From NCBI GenBank assembly GCA_019828565.1, contig JAHDYR010000005.1:682001-746000 (forward strand): 64,000 nt of DNA. The letters are read 5' to 3'. The notes under the pieces are model-generated. The model was not told the DNA's origin. It made no database searches and was given only the letters and a program-made list of their open reading frames with translations. The stretch comes from Carpediemonas membranifera (Eukaryota > Fornicata). The position numbers and the translations under genes were made by a program. Of this stretch, positions 29,229-37,430 are shown piece after piece. Position 1 is the first letter of the stretch. Each line of letters opens with the position of its first letter.

Positions 29229-29441
29229 TTCGAGCAACTAGCCACCAAAAAGGTAGAAACGGTAACGTCAGGGCTCGTGGAAGTTGCCAAAGTACAAGAT
29301 TCTTACAAAATAATCCGAAAAACTGCTCAGGGCTTGCGAAAGGAAGAAGAAATCAACAAAAGGGTGAATGACACAGAGTTTCTGCTGCAAGAGATACGCG
29401 ATTTGTTTATAGATGCCATACAGACGATGAGGGACAAGTAA
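29229..29441 (+). CDS. Small coiled-coil frame near the right end (start uncertain)
   Basis: A 70-codon open stretch after a TGA: FEQLATKKVETVTSGLVEVA… to FIDAIQTMRDK and TAA. Its heptad-like, charged composition looks coding, but no ATG opens it. It may be a last exon with its first exon upstream, overlapping the promoter of the zinc-finger gene. Confidence 0.4.
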   Translation, partial: FEQLATKKVETVTSGLVEVAKVQDSYKIIRKTAQGLRKEEEINKRVNDTEFLLQEIRDLFIDAIQTMRDK

Positions 29442-29469
29442 AAATGACATTCACTAGCTTTGCTTCTCA

Positions 29470-29506
29470 TTTCACATATTCTTGTGAAATATGTGAAATG
29501 TGAAAC
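29470..29506. promoter_or_regulatory. TTTCACA/TGTGAAA cluster near the right end
   Basis: TTTCACA at 29470, TTGTGAAA at 29482 and ATGTGAAA units after it, the same order as at 19182-19217. It may be a transposase subterminal binding site or a promoter element. Confidence 0.6.
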
Positions 29507-29543
29507 AGATTCTAGTGAATCTCATTTTTTCTTGCACTTTTTG

Positions 29544-29590
29544 GAGTATCTCCAGGGTATCTCCCGGGAGACTCTAGCCATTCTTACAGT
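29544..29590 (-). repeat. Right terminal inverted repeat of the 11.3-kb element
   Basis: Reverse complement of the left repeat with one mismatch; ends …CCATTCTTACAGT followed by the AT of the target site. Confidence 0.92.
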
Positions 29591-29993
29591 ATGAAGTTGT
29601 GCTGACTCTCAAGAGCATTAAGCGAAAGACCGATGAGGTCCTCTCAAAGGCCATGAGCATCGCTCTCGAGCAGGAAGAGCTGCACTACAAGGCTTCTCGT
29701 CTCGACTATGTCCGGAAGAGCGCCGTCACGCCGCGGCCGCCGACCGGCGCCCCCCCCCGCCAGGCCAAGGCCACAACCTACGGCACGCTCGCCGAGGTGG
29801 CGGCTCGTCTCAGGGCCAAGGCCAACGCCAGCAGGACAAACCCCAGGAATCCCGACAGGCTCAACAGACCCGCCAGCAGGCAGGGTCGGACGGCCAGCAG
29901 ACACAGCAAGGCCAGGGCCCGCAAGGCCAGTCGTCCAAGGCACAACATAGCCAGGGTCAACAAGGTCAACCTGCCAAGGCGCAACAAGGTCAG
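29591..29993 (+). pseudogene. Ty3-1 gag, middle part with a Gln/Gly-rich linker
   Basis: Resumes as HEVVLTLKSIKRKTDEVLSK…LHYKASRLDYVRKSA. Near 29750 a run of C marks a frameshift. The downstream coding frame is then a Gln/Gly-rich repeat (QGQGQRQQDKPQ…QQTQQGQGPQGQ) that ends in AAGGTCAG at the Ty3-2 insertion. The linker continues at 34931 with GPQGQPAKAQQGQQGQP. It may be a disordered RNA-binding region. The C-run indel may be real or an assembly error. Confidence 0.65.
29990..29993. repeat. TCAG target-site duplication of Ty3-2 (left)
   Basis: TCAG precedes the left LTR and also follows the right LTR (34931-34934). Confidence 0.75.
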
Positions 29994-30043
29994 TGTGGAG
30001 TAATCAATTGATAAACACCTTTTTGCTTTAAGCCAACGCCACA
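29994..30043 (+). repeat. Ty3-2 5' LTR (50 bp)
   Basis: Begins TGTGGAGTAATCAATTGATA and ends CCAACGCCACA, so TGTGG/CCACA form inverted ends. Contains the palindrome ATCAATTGAT. Identical to 34881-34930. Confidence 0.92.
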
Positions 30044-30055
30044 GTGAATTCACTG
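30042..30055 (+). promoter_or_regulatory. Palindrome at the Ty3-2 primer-binding position
   Basis: CAGTGAATTCACTG, a perfect 14-bp palindrome that overlaps the last two LTR bases; gag ATG at 30058. Confidence 0.65.
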
Positions 30056-30057
30056 CA

Positions 30058-33000
30058 ATGCGAGGCGAAAACATGCTTGTCAGTGTAACAAACGCACATG
30101 AGCTCTCCGAGGCCATCAAGTCTTACAAGAGAGAACTGCCTCATGTGAAGCGCCCTACTTCACTTATTCGCACCTTTGATCCAGCCACGACGGAGTTCCT
30201 TCACGCTAATTGGAGGAAGACGAAGGAATACGCCTCCTACGAGGCTATGGAAGAGGACACGATATCGGACGCTGAGGTCCGCCGCGCTCTGCGTGAAGAG
30301 CATAAGCCAGAAGATCGGGTCAGTTCCAAGGCCGTCATGGCCCAGATCAAGGCACTCCTAGAGGAAGATCTGTTCAACGTTGCCTCCTCTGCCGCCCTGA
30401 AGCACCCCGATGGCCCCTTGGCTGCGGCCGCCCAGCGCCGCGCCACGTCCCTATTTGACGCAGCAGTCTCCGCTATAGACCCAGAAAACCCGAAGTACAC
30501 GCCGTTGCTGAACGTCTTCGAGGAAGGCAACCCGGCAGCCACAGTCCGCGACGGTCAAGAGCTCGCTACGGCTGCCGAGGAGGAGTCAGGCCACGACGCC
30601 CCCGACATACGACAGCAGCTTGCGGACGAGGCCGACGCGATCGCCCCCCATCTTTTCATGACTCTGCTTCCGTCACTCGATGCCGGCGCCCGCCTCATCT
30701 CCCTCAATATTTCGAACGAGCTTTATGGAAAGGCCGCAACACACCGAGTGGCCATCCAACGCCTTCGAGAGGCCGTCGATGAAATCAATCCCGCCATCGA
30801 GGCCCCGAACTACGAACAGCTCCACGAAGCCGCGCTGATCGCGAAGATCAGGGAACTAGCGCTCATTGGCTACACGAAGGAGGCTAAGGCCATCTATAAG
30901 GCCGAGATAGAAGCCGATGGCACCGTCGACAGCGTTCTAGACGCTCTCGCAGAACTCGACGAAGACCACGACGGAATGATCATCACGCCCTGGCGCGCAT
31001 TCGCCGCGAAAAAGGTCCAACCGCCAGCCAAGAGCCAGCCCAACTGCGCCACGACAGCAGGCAGAAAGCCGCAGGCAAGGAAGGTCAGCGGCGATGACCC
31101 ATATGTCCAGTTCAAGGATAAGTCGAAGTACTTCATCCCCCGAAGCCTGAGGAAGTACTGCGACTACCACGGCTACAACACGTCACACACCTCGGCCCAG
31201 TGCAAGGCCTTGAGCCACAGCTCAGACCGCCCTTCCGGCCAGCAACGTCTTACCCCTCAGCAAGGCCAACAGCGCCCGGCTCAACAGCAAGGCCAACGAC
31301 AACAGCCGCGCCAGAGCGGCCAGACAAGGCCCAATCCGCCGCCACAGCCCTCGGGCCATACCCATCAGTCCCGCCAAGCTGACCCCCAGAACTCAGGCCC
31401 CAGGAAGGCCTGGAAGCGCAACGCTCACACTAACCGCCTCGAGAGCGACGTCAACGAGCTCTACGAGTCATCCGACTCCGACTCCGATATCGACGAAGTC
31501 GAAGATCACCGCGCCTCGGGAAAAGCCATCTATCACACCATCAAGGTCGCTAACACGGAGATAGTAGCTAAGATAGATCCAGCTGCAGCAAGAACGTGCA
31601 TTTCCGCCAAGACATTCAACGATCTGAAGCAAAACGACAACATCAAGATCACCACGCACGATTTACAGCTCAAAGCGGCAGATCAACGCCTGATTGAGGA
31701 TAAGACAGCAATCGAAGCCACTATTACGATCGCTGACATCATCCCACATCCCGTTCAGCTTTCTTGGATCATCCCCGTCATCCCGGGAAAATCCAGCAAG
31801 ATGCTCCTAGGAGCTGATGTCCTTCGCCACATCGGCCTGATGACGGATCAAGGCATCCACATCTCACTTCCAACGACGACCACCGAGGATACATCGGAGT
31901 TTGCGCCGTTCCCCCACGAGTTCATCGACGAGCTCTTCGACGAAGACGGCAATTCAGACGACGGCGACGACCTCTACGACTCTTCGCGCCTCCATGAATA
32001 CGTCGACGAGGTGGATGAGCCCGATCACGTTCCGTTCGACATAGACCCGAAGTTCCCCCTCAAGGACGAGCTCGAGTCCGAGCTGGAGAAGTACAGAGAC
32101 ACCGTCTTCCTTCCCAAGCTTGCACCAGGCGGCGCCAAGCTGCCACATGCCACGATCGACCTCGTTCCCGGGGCCTACCTACCACAGGCTGCCGCGCGGC
32201 CTATTCGCCCTGCTTGGAGAGATGAGGTCAACCAACAACTCGCCGACTTGGAGGCACAGGGCATCATCAGAGACGCCCACGGACACGTCGCCAGCCCAGT
32301 GGTCATCGTCGACCGCCGCTCAGATGCAACCACGAGCAAGCCGCTGAGACTCTGCTGCGACTACAGAGACATCAACAAGAACACGATCCCCGACGCATTC
32401 CCCATGACGGACATCAAGCACCTCGTCCAAGATCTTGTCGGGTCGAGCTACTTCTTCACCATGGACTTACGACAGGGCTTCCATCAGATGCCCGTTAGAC
32501 CCGATGATGTCTACCTCACCGCGTTCCGTGTGCCAGGCGCGTTCAAGGAGTATCTCTTCGCCCCCTTCGGGCTTCGTAACCTGCCGGCGCAGTTTCAGCG
32601 CGCCGTAGCCCAGACACTCAGGCCCGTCTACGACAACCGAGTCCGCAACTATATAGACGACATAATGGGAGGCGCGAGCACTCCTGAAGAGCTCCTAGCC
32701 ACCATCAAGTCCACACTCAGCATCCTGAAGGACCACAACATCAGACTACGGCTTGAGAAGTGCCACTTCGGGTACAAGGAGGTACATGCGCTGGGTGAGA
32801 TCATCTCATCGGAGGGCAGACGCCCCACACCCACACGCATCGCCGCAATCCGCGATCTACCGAGGCCGACTAATGTCCACGGGGTCCGCCAAGTGCTTGG
32901 TCACATCAACTATGTTGCTGAGTTCATACCGTCCAGCCAAGAGCTGCTCGAGCCCGTTAACGCGCTGCTCCGCAAGGACGCTACCGTCAAGTGGGGCCAG

Positions 33001-34890
33001 GCTCAGAAGGACGCGCTCGAGAAGGTTCTCCACGCACTTGCAGACGCGAAGACGCTCGCCATACCGGACATATCGCTCCCATGGAGGCTCGAGACAGACG
33101 CCAGCCTCGTAGGCGCGGGTGGGATCCTGCTACAGCTAGAACAGGGCAGCTGGAGAGTCGTCAGTTATTTCAGCAAGGCGTTCTCGGACGTCCAGCGCAG
33201 ATGGTCAACCTATGACCAAGAGCTCTTTGCTCTAGTCTACTGCCTGACAAGGCCAGACCTTCAGCCACTATTCATCGGACACCCGGACCTTACAGTCAGG
33301 ACCGACCACAAGAATTTAGTCGCATTACACGCAAAAGCGGCGACGAACCGAAAGCATCGCAGATGGCTCATGACGCTGCTTGAGTTCCACTTCACTATTG
33401 AGCACCTCGCAGGGTCAGACAACGTCACGACTGATTTCCTATCGCGATACCCGTTCGACGTTCCGACAGACATAGAGGAGGTCGCACTTGAGACACTGCG
33501 TGAGACAGTCATAGCTGCGCAGAAGGACCACCCAGAGGAGAAGCCGTCAAAGCATTGCACAACTGACAACGACGGGATCATCCGCTACCGCGGCAGGATC
33601 TTCGTCCCGGCTGCATGCCGGCCCGCAGCCCTACGCGAGGGTCATCGTTTCCACATGGGCGTCAAGAAGTCCGCTCAGGCGATCAGGGACCGCGGCATGG
33701 ACTGGCCTAACCTCGAGCAGAGCGTCAGTACAGCTATCGACTCATGTCTGATCTGCCAGAAGACCAGACTCAAGAACTTTCTGAAGGTGAAGATAGGCAC
33801 CACCACGAGCAACGCGCCCTTCGCCAGGATCGCTGTCGACACGCTCGGGCCCATCAGTCAGGACACAGCCGGTAACCGTTACGTAGTCGTAGTCACCGAC
33901 ATGTTCACCAGGTTTACCGAGCTCATACCATCGCCTTCTAACAACGCCGACTCGGCCGCGGCGGCCATCTGGTCCATCATTTGCCGGCACGGGATTCCAG
34001 AGGTCTTACACACTGACGGTGGACCGGAATATGCCAACAGAATCGTCACCGGTCTCATCGAGAGGCTCAACGCCAGCCACCACAAGACCACACCCTTCCA
34101 CCCACAGTCCAACGGGCTGGTCGAGCGGGTCAACAGAGAAATCAAACGTCACATGAGGGTACTAGCCCTCGAATTCGACAAGTTCTCCGAGTGGTCGACC
34201 CACATACTCCCCTATGTAGCCTGGATCCTCAACACCACGACACACTCAACGACAGGCTTCACCCCTATGGAGCTGCTTTACGGCACAGCGGCGGCCTCAC
34301 GGCAGGTGATTCGCCCGAAAGATGCTTCGGACTACGCCGACAACAACCCCCTCCACTCAGTCGCAGAGTACCTCACCACGACCGACACTCTACTCAGCAA
34401 GCTCGTTCGGTCCGCGCAACTTCACGAGAAGGCCAAGCGCCACCGTGAAGGGAGGGCAGAGGCTCCCACGAAGACCAAACTGAAGCCAGGAGACTTCGTG
34501 CTTCGAAAGAATATTCAAGAGACCAAGCTCCACGGTCACGCAGGCCCATTCAAGGTCGTCACAGTGCACGATTACAATGCCGTCGTAACACCGCTCCTCG
34601 CCGACAAAGGGCAGTCAACACCGACACGACGGACAGTGCACCTGTCTCACCTTATACCTCTTAAGACGGATCTCAAAGAGAGCGAGCTCGCTTACCTCGC
34701 TTCGAGCGACCAAGAAGAGTGGTTCGTAGATAAGATCGTGGGTCACACCCGCGACGGTTTACTCAAGGTCCGCTGGGTCGGGTCCGACGCGATTACGACA
34801 GAGCCAGTCGAGGCGCTTGCACATACGCCGGCCGCCAAAGCTTACCTGACGAAGCACCCTCGGCTGCTCAGGGAGGGCAGTGTGGAGTAA
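30058..34890 (+). CDS. Ty3-2 gag-pol polyprotein
   Basis: 1610 residues in one frame. Gag to ~residue 330 (helical), zinc motif CDYHGYNTSHTSAQC (~365), Gln-rich linker; retropepsin-like region with the active site AKIDPAAARTC (Asp-Pro-Ala instead of DTG/DSG, ~510) and LLGADVLRHIGLM; RT (~730-970) with LCCDYRDINKNT, FFTMDLRQGFHQ, FAPFGLRNLPAQFQ and NYIDDIMGG; RNase H with LETDASLVGAGGIL, DQELFALVY, RTDHKNLVAL and AGSDNVTTDFLS; integrase with HRFHMG…CLICQ, AVDTLGPIS, HTDGGPEYAN and NGLVERVNREIKRH; a C-terminal chromodomain-like end (LKVRWVGSD). The last four codons and TAA lie inside the 3' LTR. Everything needed for retrotransposition is present apart from the odd protease site. Confidence 0.93.
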   Translation: MRGENMLVSVTNAHELSEAIKSYKRELPHVKRPTSLIRTFDPATTEFLHANWRKTKEYASYEAMEEDTISDAEVRRALREEHKPEDRVSSKAVMAQIKALLEEDLFNVASSAALKHPDGPLAAAAQRRATSLFDAAVSAIDPENPKYTPLLNVFEEGNPAATVRDGQELATAAEEESGHDAPDIRQQLADEADAIAPHLFMTLLPSLDAGARLISLNISNELYGKAATHRVAIQRLREAVDEINPAIEAPNYEQLHEAALIAKIRELALIGYTKEAKAIYKAEIEADGTVDSVLDALAELDEDHDGMIITPWRAFAAKKVQPPAKSQPNCATTAGRKPQARKVSGDDPYVQFKDKSKYFIPRSLRKYCDYHGYNTSHTSAQCKALSHSSDRPSGQQRLTPQQGQQRPAQQQGQRQQPRQSGQTRPNPPPQPSGHTHQSRQADPQNSGPRKAWKRNAHTNRLESDVNELYESSDSDSDIDEVEDHRASGKAIYHTIKVANTEIVAKIDPAAARTCISAKTFNDLKQNDNIKITTHDLQLKAADQRLIEDKTAIEATITIADIIPHPVQLSWIIPVIPGKSSKMLLGADVLRHIGLMTDQGIHISLPTTTTEDTSEFAPFPHEFIDELFDEDGNSDDGDDLYDSSRLHEYVDEVDEPDHVPFDIDPKFPLKDELESELEKYRDTVFLPKLAPGGAKLPHATIDLVPGAYLPQAAARPIRPAWRDEVNQQLADLEAQGIIRDAHGHVASPVVIVDRRSDATTSKPLRLCCDYRDINKNTIPDAFPMTDIKHLVQDLVGSSYFFTMDLRQGFHQMPVRPDDVYLTAFRVPGAFKEYLFAPFGLRNLPAQFQRAVAQTLRPVYDNRVRNYIDDIMGGASTPEELLATIKSTLSILKDHNIRLRLEKCHFGYKEVHALGEIISSEGRRPTPTRIAAIRDLPRPTNVHGVRQVLGHINYVAEFIPSSQELLEPVNALLRKDATVKWGQAQKDALEKVLHALADAKTLAIPDISLPWRLETDASLVGAGGILLQLEQGSWRVVSYFSKAFSDVQRRWSTYDQELFALVYCLTRPDLQPLFIGHPDLTVRTDHKNLVALHAKAATNRKHRRWLMTLLEFHFTIEHLAGSDNVTTDFLSRYPFDVPTDIEEVALETLRETVIAAQKDHPEEKPSKHCTTDNDGIIRYRGRIFVPAACRPAALREGHRFHMGVKKSAQAIRDRGMDWPNLEQSVSTAIDSCLICQKTRLKNFLKVKIGTTTSNAPFARIAVDTLGPISQDTAGNRYVVVVTDMFTRFTELIPSPSNNADSAAAAIWSIICRHGIPEVLHTDGGPEYANRIVTGLIERLNASHHKTTPFHPQSNGLVERVNREIKRHMRVLALEFDKFSEWSTHILPYVAWILNTTTHSTTGFTPMELLYGTAAASRQVIRPKDASDYADNNPLHSVAEYLTTTDTLLSKLVRSAQLHEKAKRHREGRAEAPTKTKLKPGDFVLRKNIQETKLHGHAGPFKVVTVHDYNAVVTPLLADKGQSTPTRRTVHLSHLIPLKTDLKESELAYLASSDQEEWFVDKIVGHTRDGLLKVRWVGSDAITTEPVEALAHTPAAKAYLTKHPRLLREGSVE
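34870..34880 (+). promoter_or_regulatory. Ty3-2 polypurine tract
   Basis: AGGGAGGGCAG directly before the 3' LTR, the expected plus-strand primer; it also codes the last residues before the LTR. Ty3-F has the same string at its 3' end. Confidence 0.8.
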
Positions 34891-34930
34891 TCAATTGATA
34901 AACACCTTTTTGCTTTAAGCCAACGCCACA
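34881..34930 (+). repeat. Ty3-2 3' LTR (50 bp)
   Basis: Identical to the 5' LTR; contains the gag-pol stop codon at 34888-34890. Followed by TCAG. Confidence 0.92.
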
Positions 34931-37241
34931 TCAGGGCCCGCAAGGCCAGCCGGCCAAGGCGCAGCAAGGTCAACAAGGTCAGCCAGCCGGACAGAGCAAG
35001 CCTAAGTTCACGCCACACTGGTCCCGCGGGCAGAGCGGGCAGATGGAGCGCAGCTTCCGCCAAGTTGATGACGTCACGTCCGAGATGATCATCGACATCC
35101 AGATCAACGGCCAGGCAACCAAGGCCAAGGTCGACCCGGGAGCCACAGTGAGCTGCATCTCAGAAGCCACAGTCGCCACCCTCCAGAGGATCGTGCCCCT
35201 CAGCACCGCTCCGTCCAGCGTTGTGGCACTTAACGCGTCGCAGGAAGTGATCACCACAGGCCTCGCGCTGGTGGTCAACCTCCAGCTTACCTCTCTGGAC
35301 CGTAGCCCGACACTCGAAGCACAGCCACTGGCCATCATCCGAGGCCCAAAGCACAAGGTGCTCATCGGCGCTGACGTCCTCTCCGCCCTCGGTCTCATGA
35401 ACGCGCAGGGCATCCACATTGACCTGCGCAGGGACGATGACGACGAGGACAATGACAGACTCCCCGACCACGCCTACCTCGATGACACGCCGCCAGGCCG
35501 TGTCGATGACGTCACCGCCGACGCCGAGGCAACCCAAGCAGTCGACGAGGTGCACGTCAACCCCGACTTCCCGCACTATCAAGAGCTCAAGGCGATCATC
35601 ATACGCCACAAGGCAGTCTTTGGCCCCTTTGACCCGGGCGGAGCGGATCTGCCCCCAGTCACCATCAGACTGAAACCTAACGCACGCACGCCACACCAAA
35701 AGCCCAGGCCGCTTCATCCAGATGACCTCCGCGAGGTCCACAACCATTTCGACGATCTCAAGGAGCGAGGCATCTGCCGTGACGCCGATGGCCCGGTCGG
35801 CAGCGCACTCGTGGTCGTCCGCAAGAAGCCCAACGAGAAGGGCGAGCGAGAACTACGCCCATGTGGAGATTACCGCCAGCTGAACGAGGCCACCATTCAT
35901 GACAGCTTCCCTATGGCCGACGCGAAGGCGTTCCTCGCCGACGTGGCCGGCTCCAAGTGGTTCTTCACCTCAGACGTCAAGCAAGGATTCCACCAACAGC
36001 CCATGTGCCCCGAAGACATTTATCTCACGGCCATCGTCATGCCCGGCCGGTTTGTTGAATACAACTTCGCGCCATTCGGGCTCCGCAACCTGCCCAGCCA
36101 GTTCCAACGTGGCATGGCAGACGCCATCTCCGACTTAGCCCGAGATGAGACCCGCAACTACGTTGACGACGTGTTCGGACGAGCTCGCACCCCGGACGAG
36201 CTTTGCGCCAAGGTCGGCCGCTTCCTCGACAAGATGGAGCAACGTCGCATCCGCCTCAAGCCCTCGAAATGCTTCTTCGGCTACTCGGAGGTCGAGGTGT
36301 TGGGCACGATCGTCACCCCAGGCGGCCTCAAGGTTGCCCCATCTCGCATCGATAGCATCATACGCATCGAGGCCCCCACCTGCGTCACAGCCCTCCGGGC
36401 GTTCATTGGCCAGATCGCATACATCGCAACGTTCATGCCAGACGCTCAACGCCATCTCAAGCCGCTGCACACTGCCGTGGCGCAAGGAGACCCGCTGCAG
36501 TGGGGCCCCGATCAGGCCAAGGCGTTCAACAACATCAAGGAACTCCTGACAGGCGAGATGATGCTAGTACACCCAGACCTCGAGAAACCGTGGGTGTTGG
36601 AGACCGACGCCAGCCTGACAGGCGTCGGCGGGGTTCTGTGGCAGGTGATGCCGGAGGGACCGCCCCGAGTCATCAGCTATTACTCCAAGCTATTCACGCC
36701 AGTGCAGTCACGCTGGTCGACGTTCGACCAGGAGATGTTTGGTATCGTCTACTGCCTCTCCAGGCCCGACTTAGCGCCATACCTGAAGGCCCACGCGCAT
36801 CTGACGCTACGTACGGACCACCGCAACCTCATCTACCTGACGGTCAAGGCACCCGAAACACGCAAGCACACGCGCTGGCTCGCGATCATCGACGAGTTCC
36901 GCTTCAACATCGTTCACGTCGCAGGCGAAGACAACAAGGTCGCAGACTTCCTGAGCCGGTACACGCCTGACAAGCCAGCCGTAGCCATCGACGACGTGGA
37001 CACGTCGGTCACCGAGACCATCCGCCAGGCCCAGCAACGAGTTCCGACCGCCGAGAGAGACAGCTGGGCCGGCCCATACCATCACGATCGCGGGGGAATC
37101 GTCAAGAAGGACGGACGTTTCCTCGTCCCGAGCACCGCAGCCGAGCTGAAGAGCTCCATCTTCGCCGACGCCCACCGCTACCATCAAGGCGAGAGGACCA
37201 CGGTCGAGAACATACATGGCCTCTCCCTGACCTGGATCGGG
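34931..37241 (+). pseudogene. Ty3-1 pol (protease, RT, RNase H, start of integrase), cut at the gap
   Basis: Continues the Gln/Gly-rich linker, then a retropepsin-like region with active site AKVDPGATVSCIS (Asp-Pro-Gly) and LIGADVLSALGLM; RT with LRPCGDYRQLNEATI, FFTSDVKQGFHQ, APFGLRNLPSQFQ and RNYVDDVFG; RNase H with LETDASLTGVGGVL, TFDQEMFGIVY, RTDHRNLIYL and AGEDNKVADFLSR; and the first zinc His residues of integrase (FADAHRYHQGE). The frame is open up to the gap. It is classed as broken because the gene is split by two insertions upstream and its 3' end is missing. Confidence 0.85.
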
Positions 37242-37341
37242 NNNNNNNNNNNNNNNNNNNNNNNNNNNNNNNNNNNNNNNNNNNNNNNNNNNNNNNNNNN
37301 NNNNNNNNNNNNNNNNNNNNNNNNNNNNNNNNNNNNNNNNN
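37242..37341. other. Assembly gap (100 N)
   Basis: A run of exactly 100 N, the usual placeholder for a gap of unknown size. Ty3-1 integrase lies to the left and LINE-1 to the right, so the junction and probably several kilobases are missing. Confidence 0.99.
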
Positions 37342-37430
37342 ACCGGCCGGCAGTGGACGCGTTTCCCAGGAACCCACAGGGCAGGTGCGTTGCCCGAGCA
37401 GAAGATCTCCTCCCGAGCATCCCATAGAGA

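Larger units (their letters stand above)
18288..29590. mobile_element. 11.3-kb TIR element carrying a transposase-like gene and chromatin/ubiquitin enzymes
   Basis: Bounded by 47-bp inverted repeats with one mismatch. The flanks are …GAACAT and ATGAAG…; deleting the element and one AT restores the interrupted gag frame exactly, which supports a 2-bp AT target duplication. Inside are at least seven genes on both strands, most with introns of 28-64 nt. No polymerase, capsid, packaging ATPase or retroviral integrase is seen. It is best read as a large cut-and-paste DNA transposon of unknown superfamily. Confidence 0.85.
29994..34930 (+). mobile_element. Ty3-2: intact Ty3/Gypsy element with 50-bp LTRs
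   Basis: 4,937 bp, bounded by two identical 50-bp LTRs and a 4-bp TCAG duplication, holding one uninterrupted 1610-codon gag-pol. Identical LTRs and an intact frame indicate a recent insertion, probably still able to move. Confidence 0.93.
17707..37241 (+). mobile_element. Ty3-1: Ty3/Gypsy element split by two later insertions
   Basis: 5' LTR 17707-17755, gag 17772-18287 and 29591-29993, gag-pol linker resuming at 34931, then protease, RT, RNase H and the start of integrase, up to the assembly gap. Removing the 11.3-kb TIR element (with one AT) and Ty3-2 (with one TCAG) gives a nearly continuous single gag-pol frame. The 3' end and 3' LTR are lost in or beyond the gap. Confidence 0.85.

Noticed and set aside
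18288-29590. Polinton/Maverick or integrated giant-virus fragment
   Set aside because: No protein-primed DNA polymerase B, retroviral-type integrase, packaging ATPase, capsid or maturation protease is recognisable, and the genes have introns. A DNA transposon fits better.
29599-30003. Lys/Arg/Ala-rich frame in the gag linker
   Set aside because: The overlapping Gln/Gly-rich frame continues exactly across the Ty3-2 insertion into protease, so the basic frame is the shadow after the C-run.
37342-37427. Ty3-1 pol continuing past the gap
   Set aside because: The frame through N is meaningless; the sequence after the gap does not resemble integrase and belongs to LINE-1.
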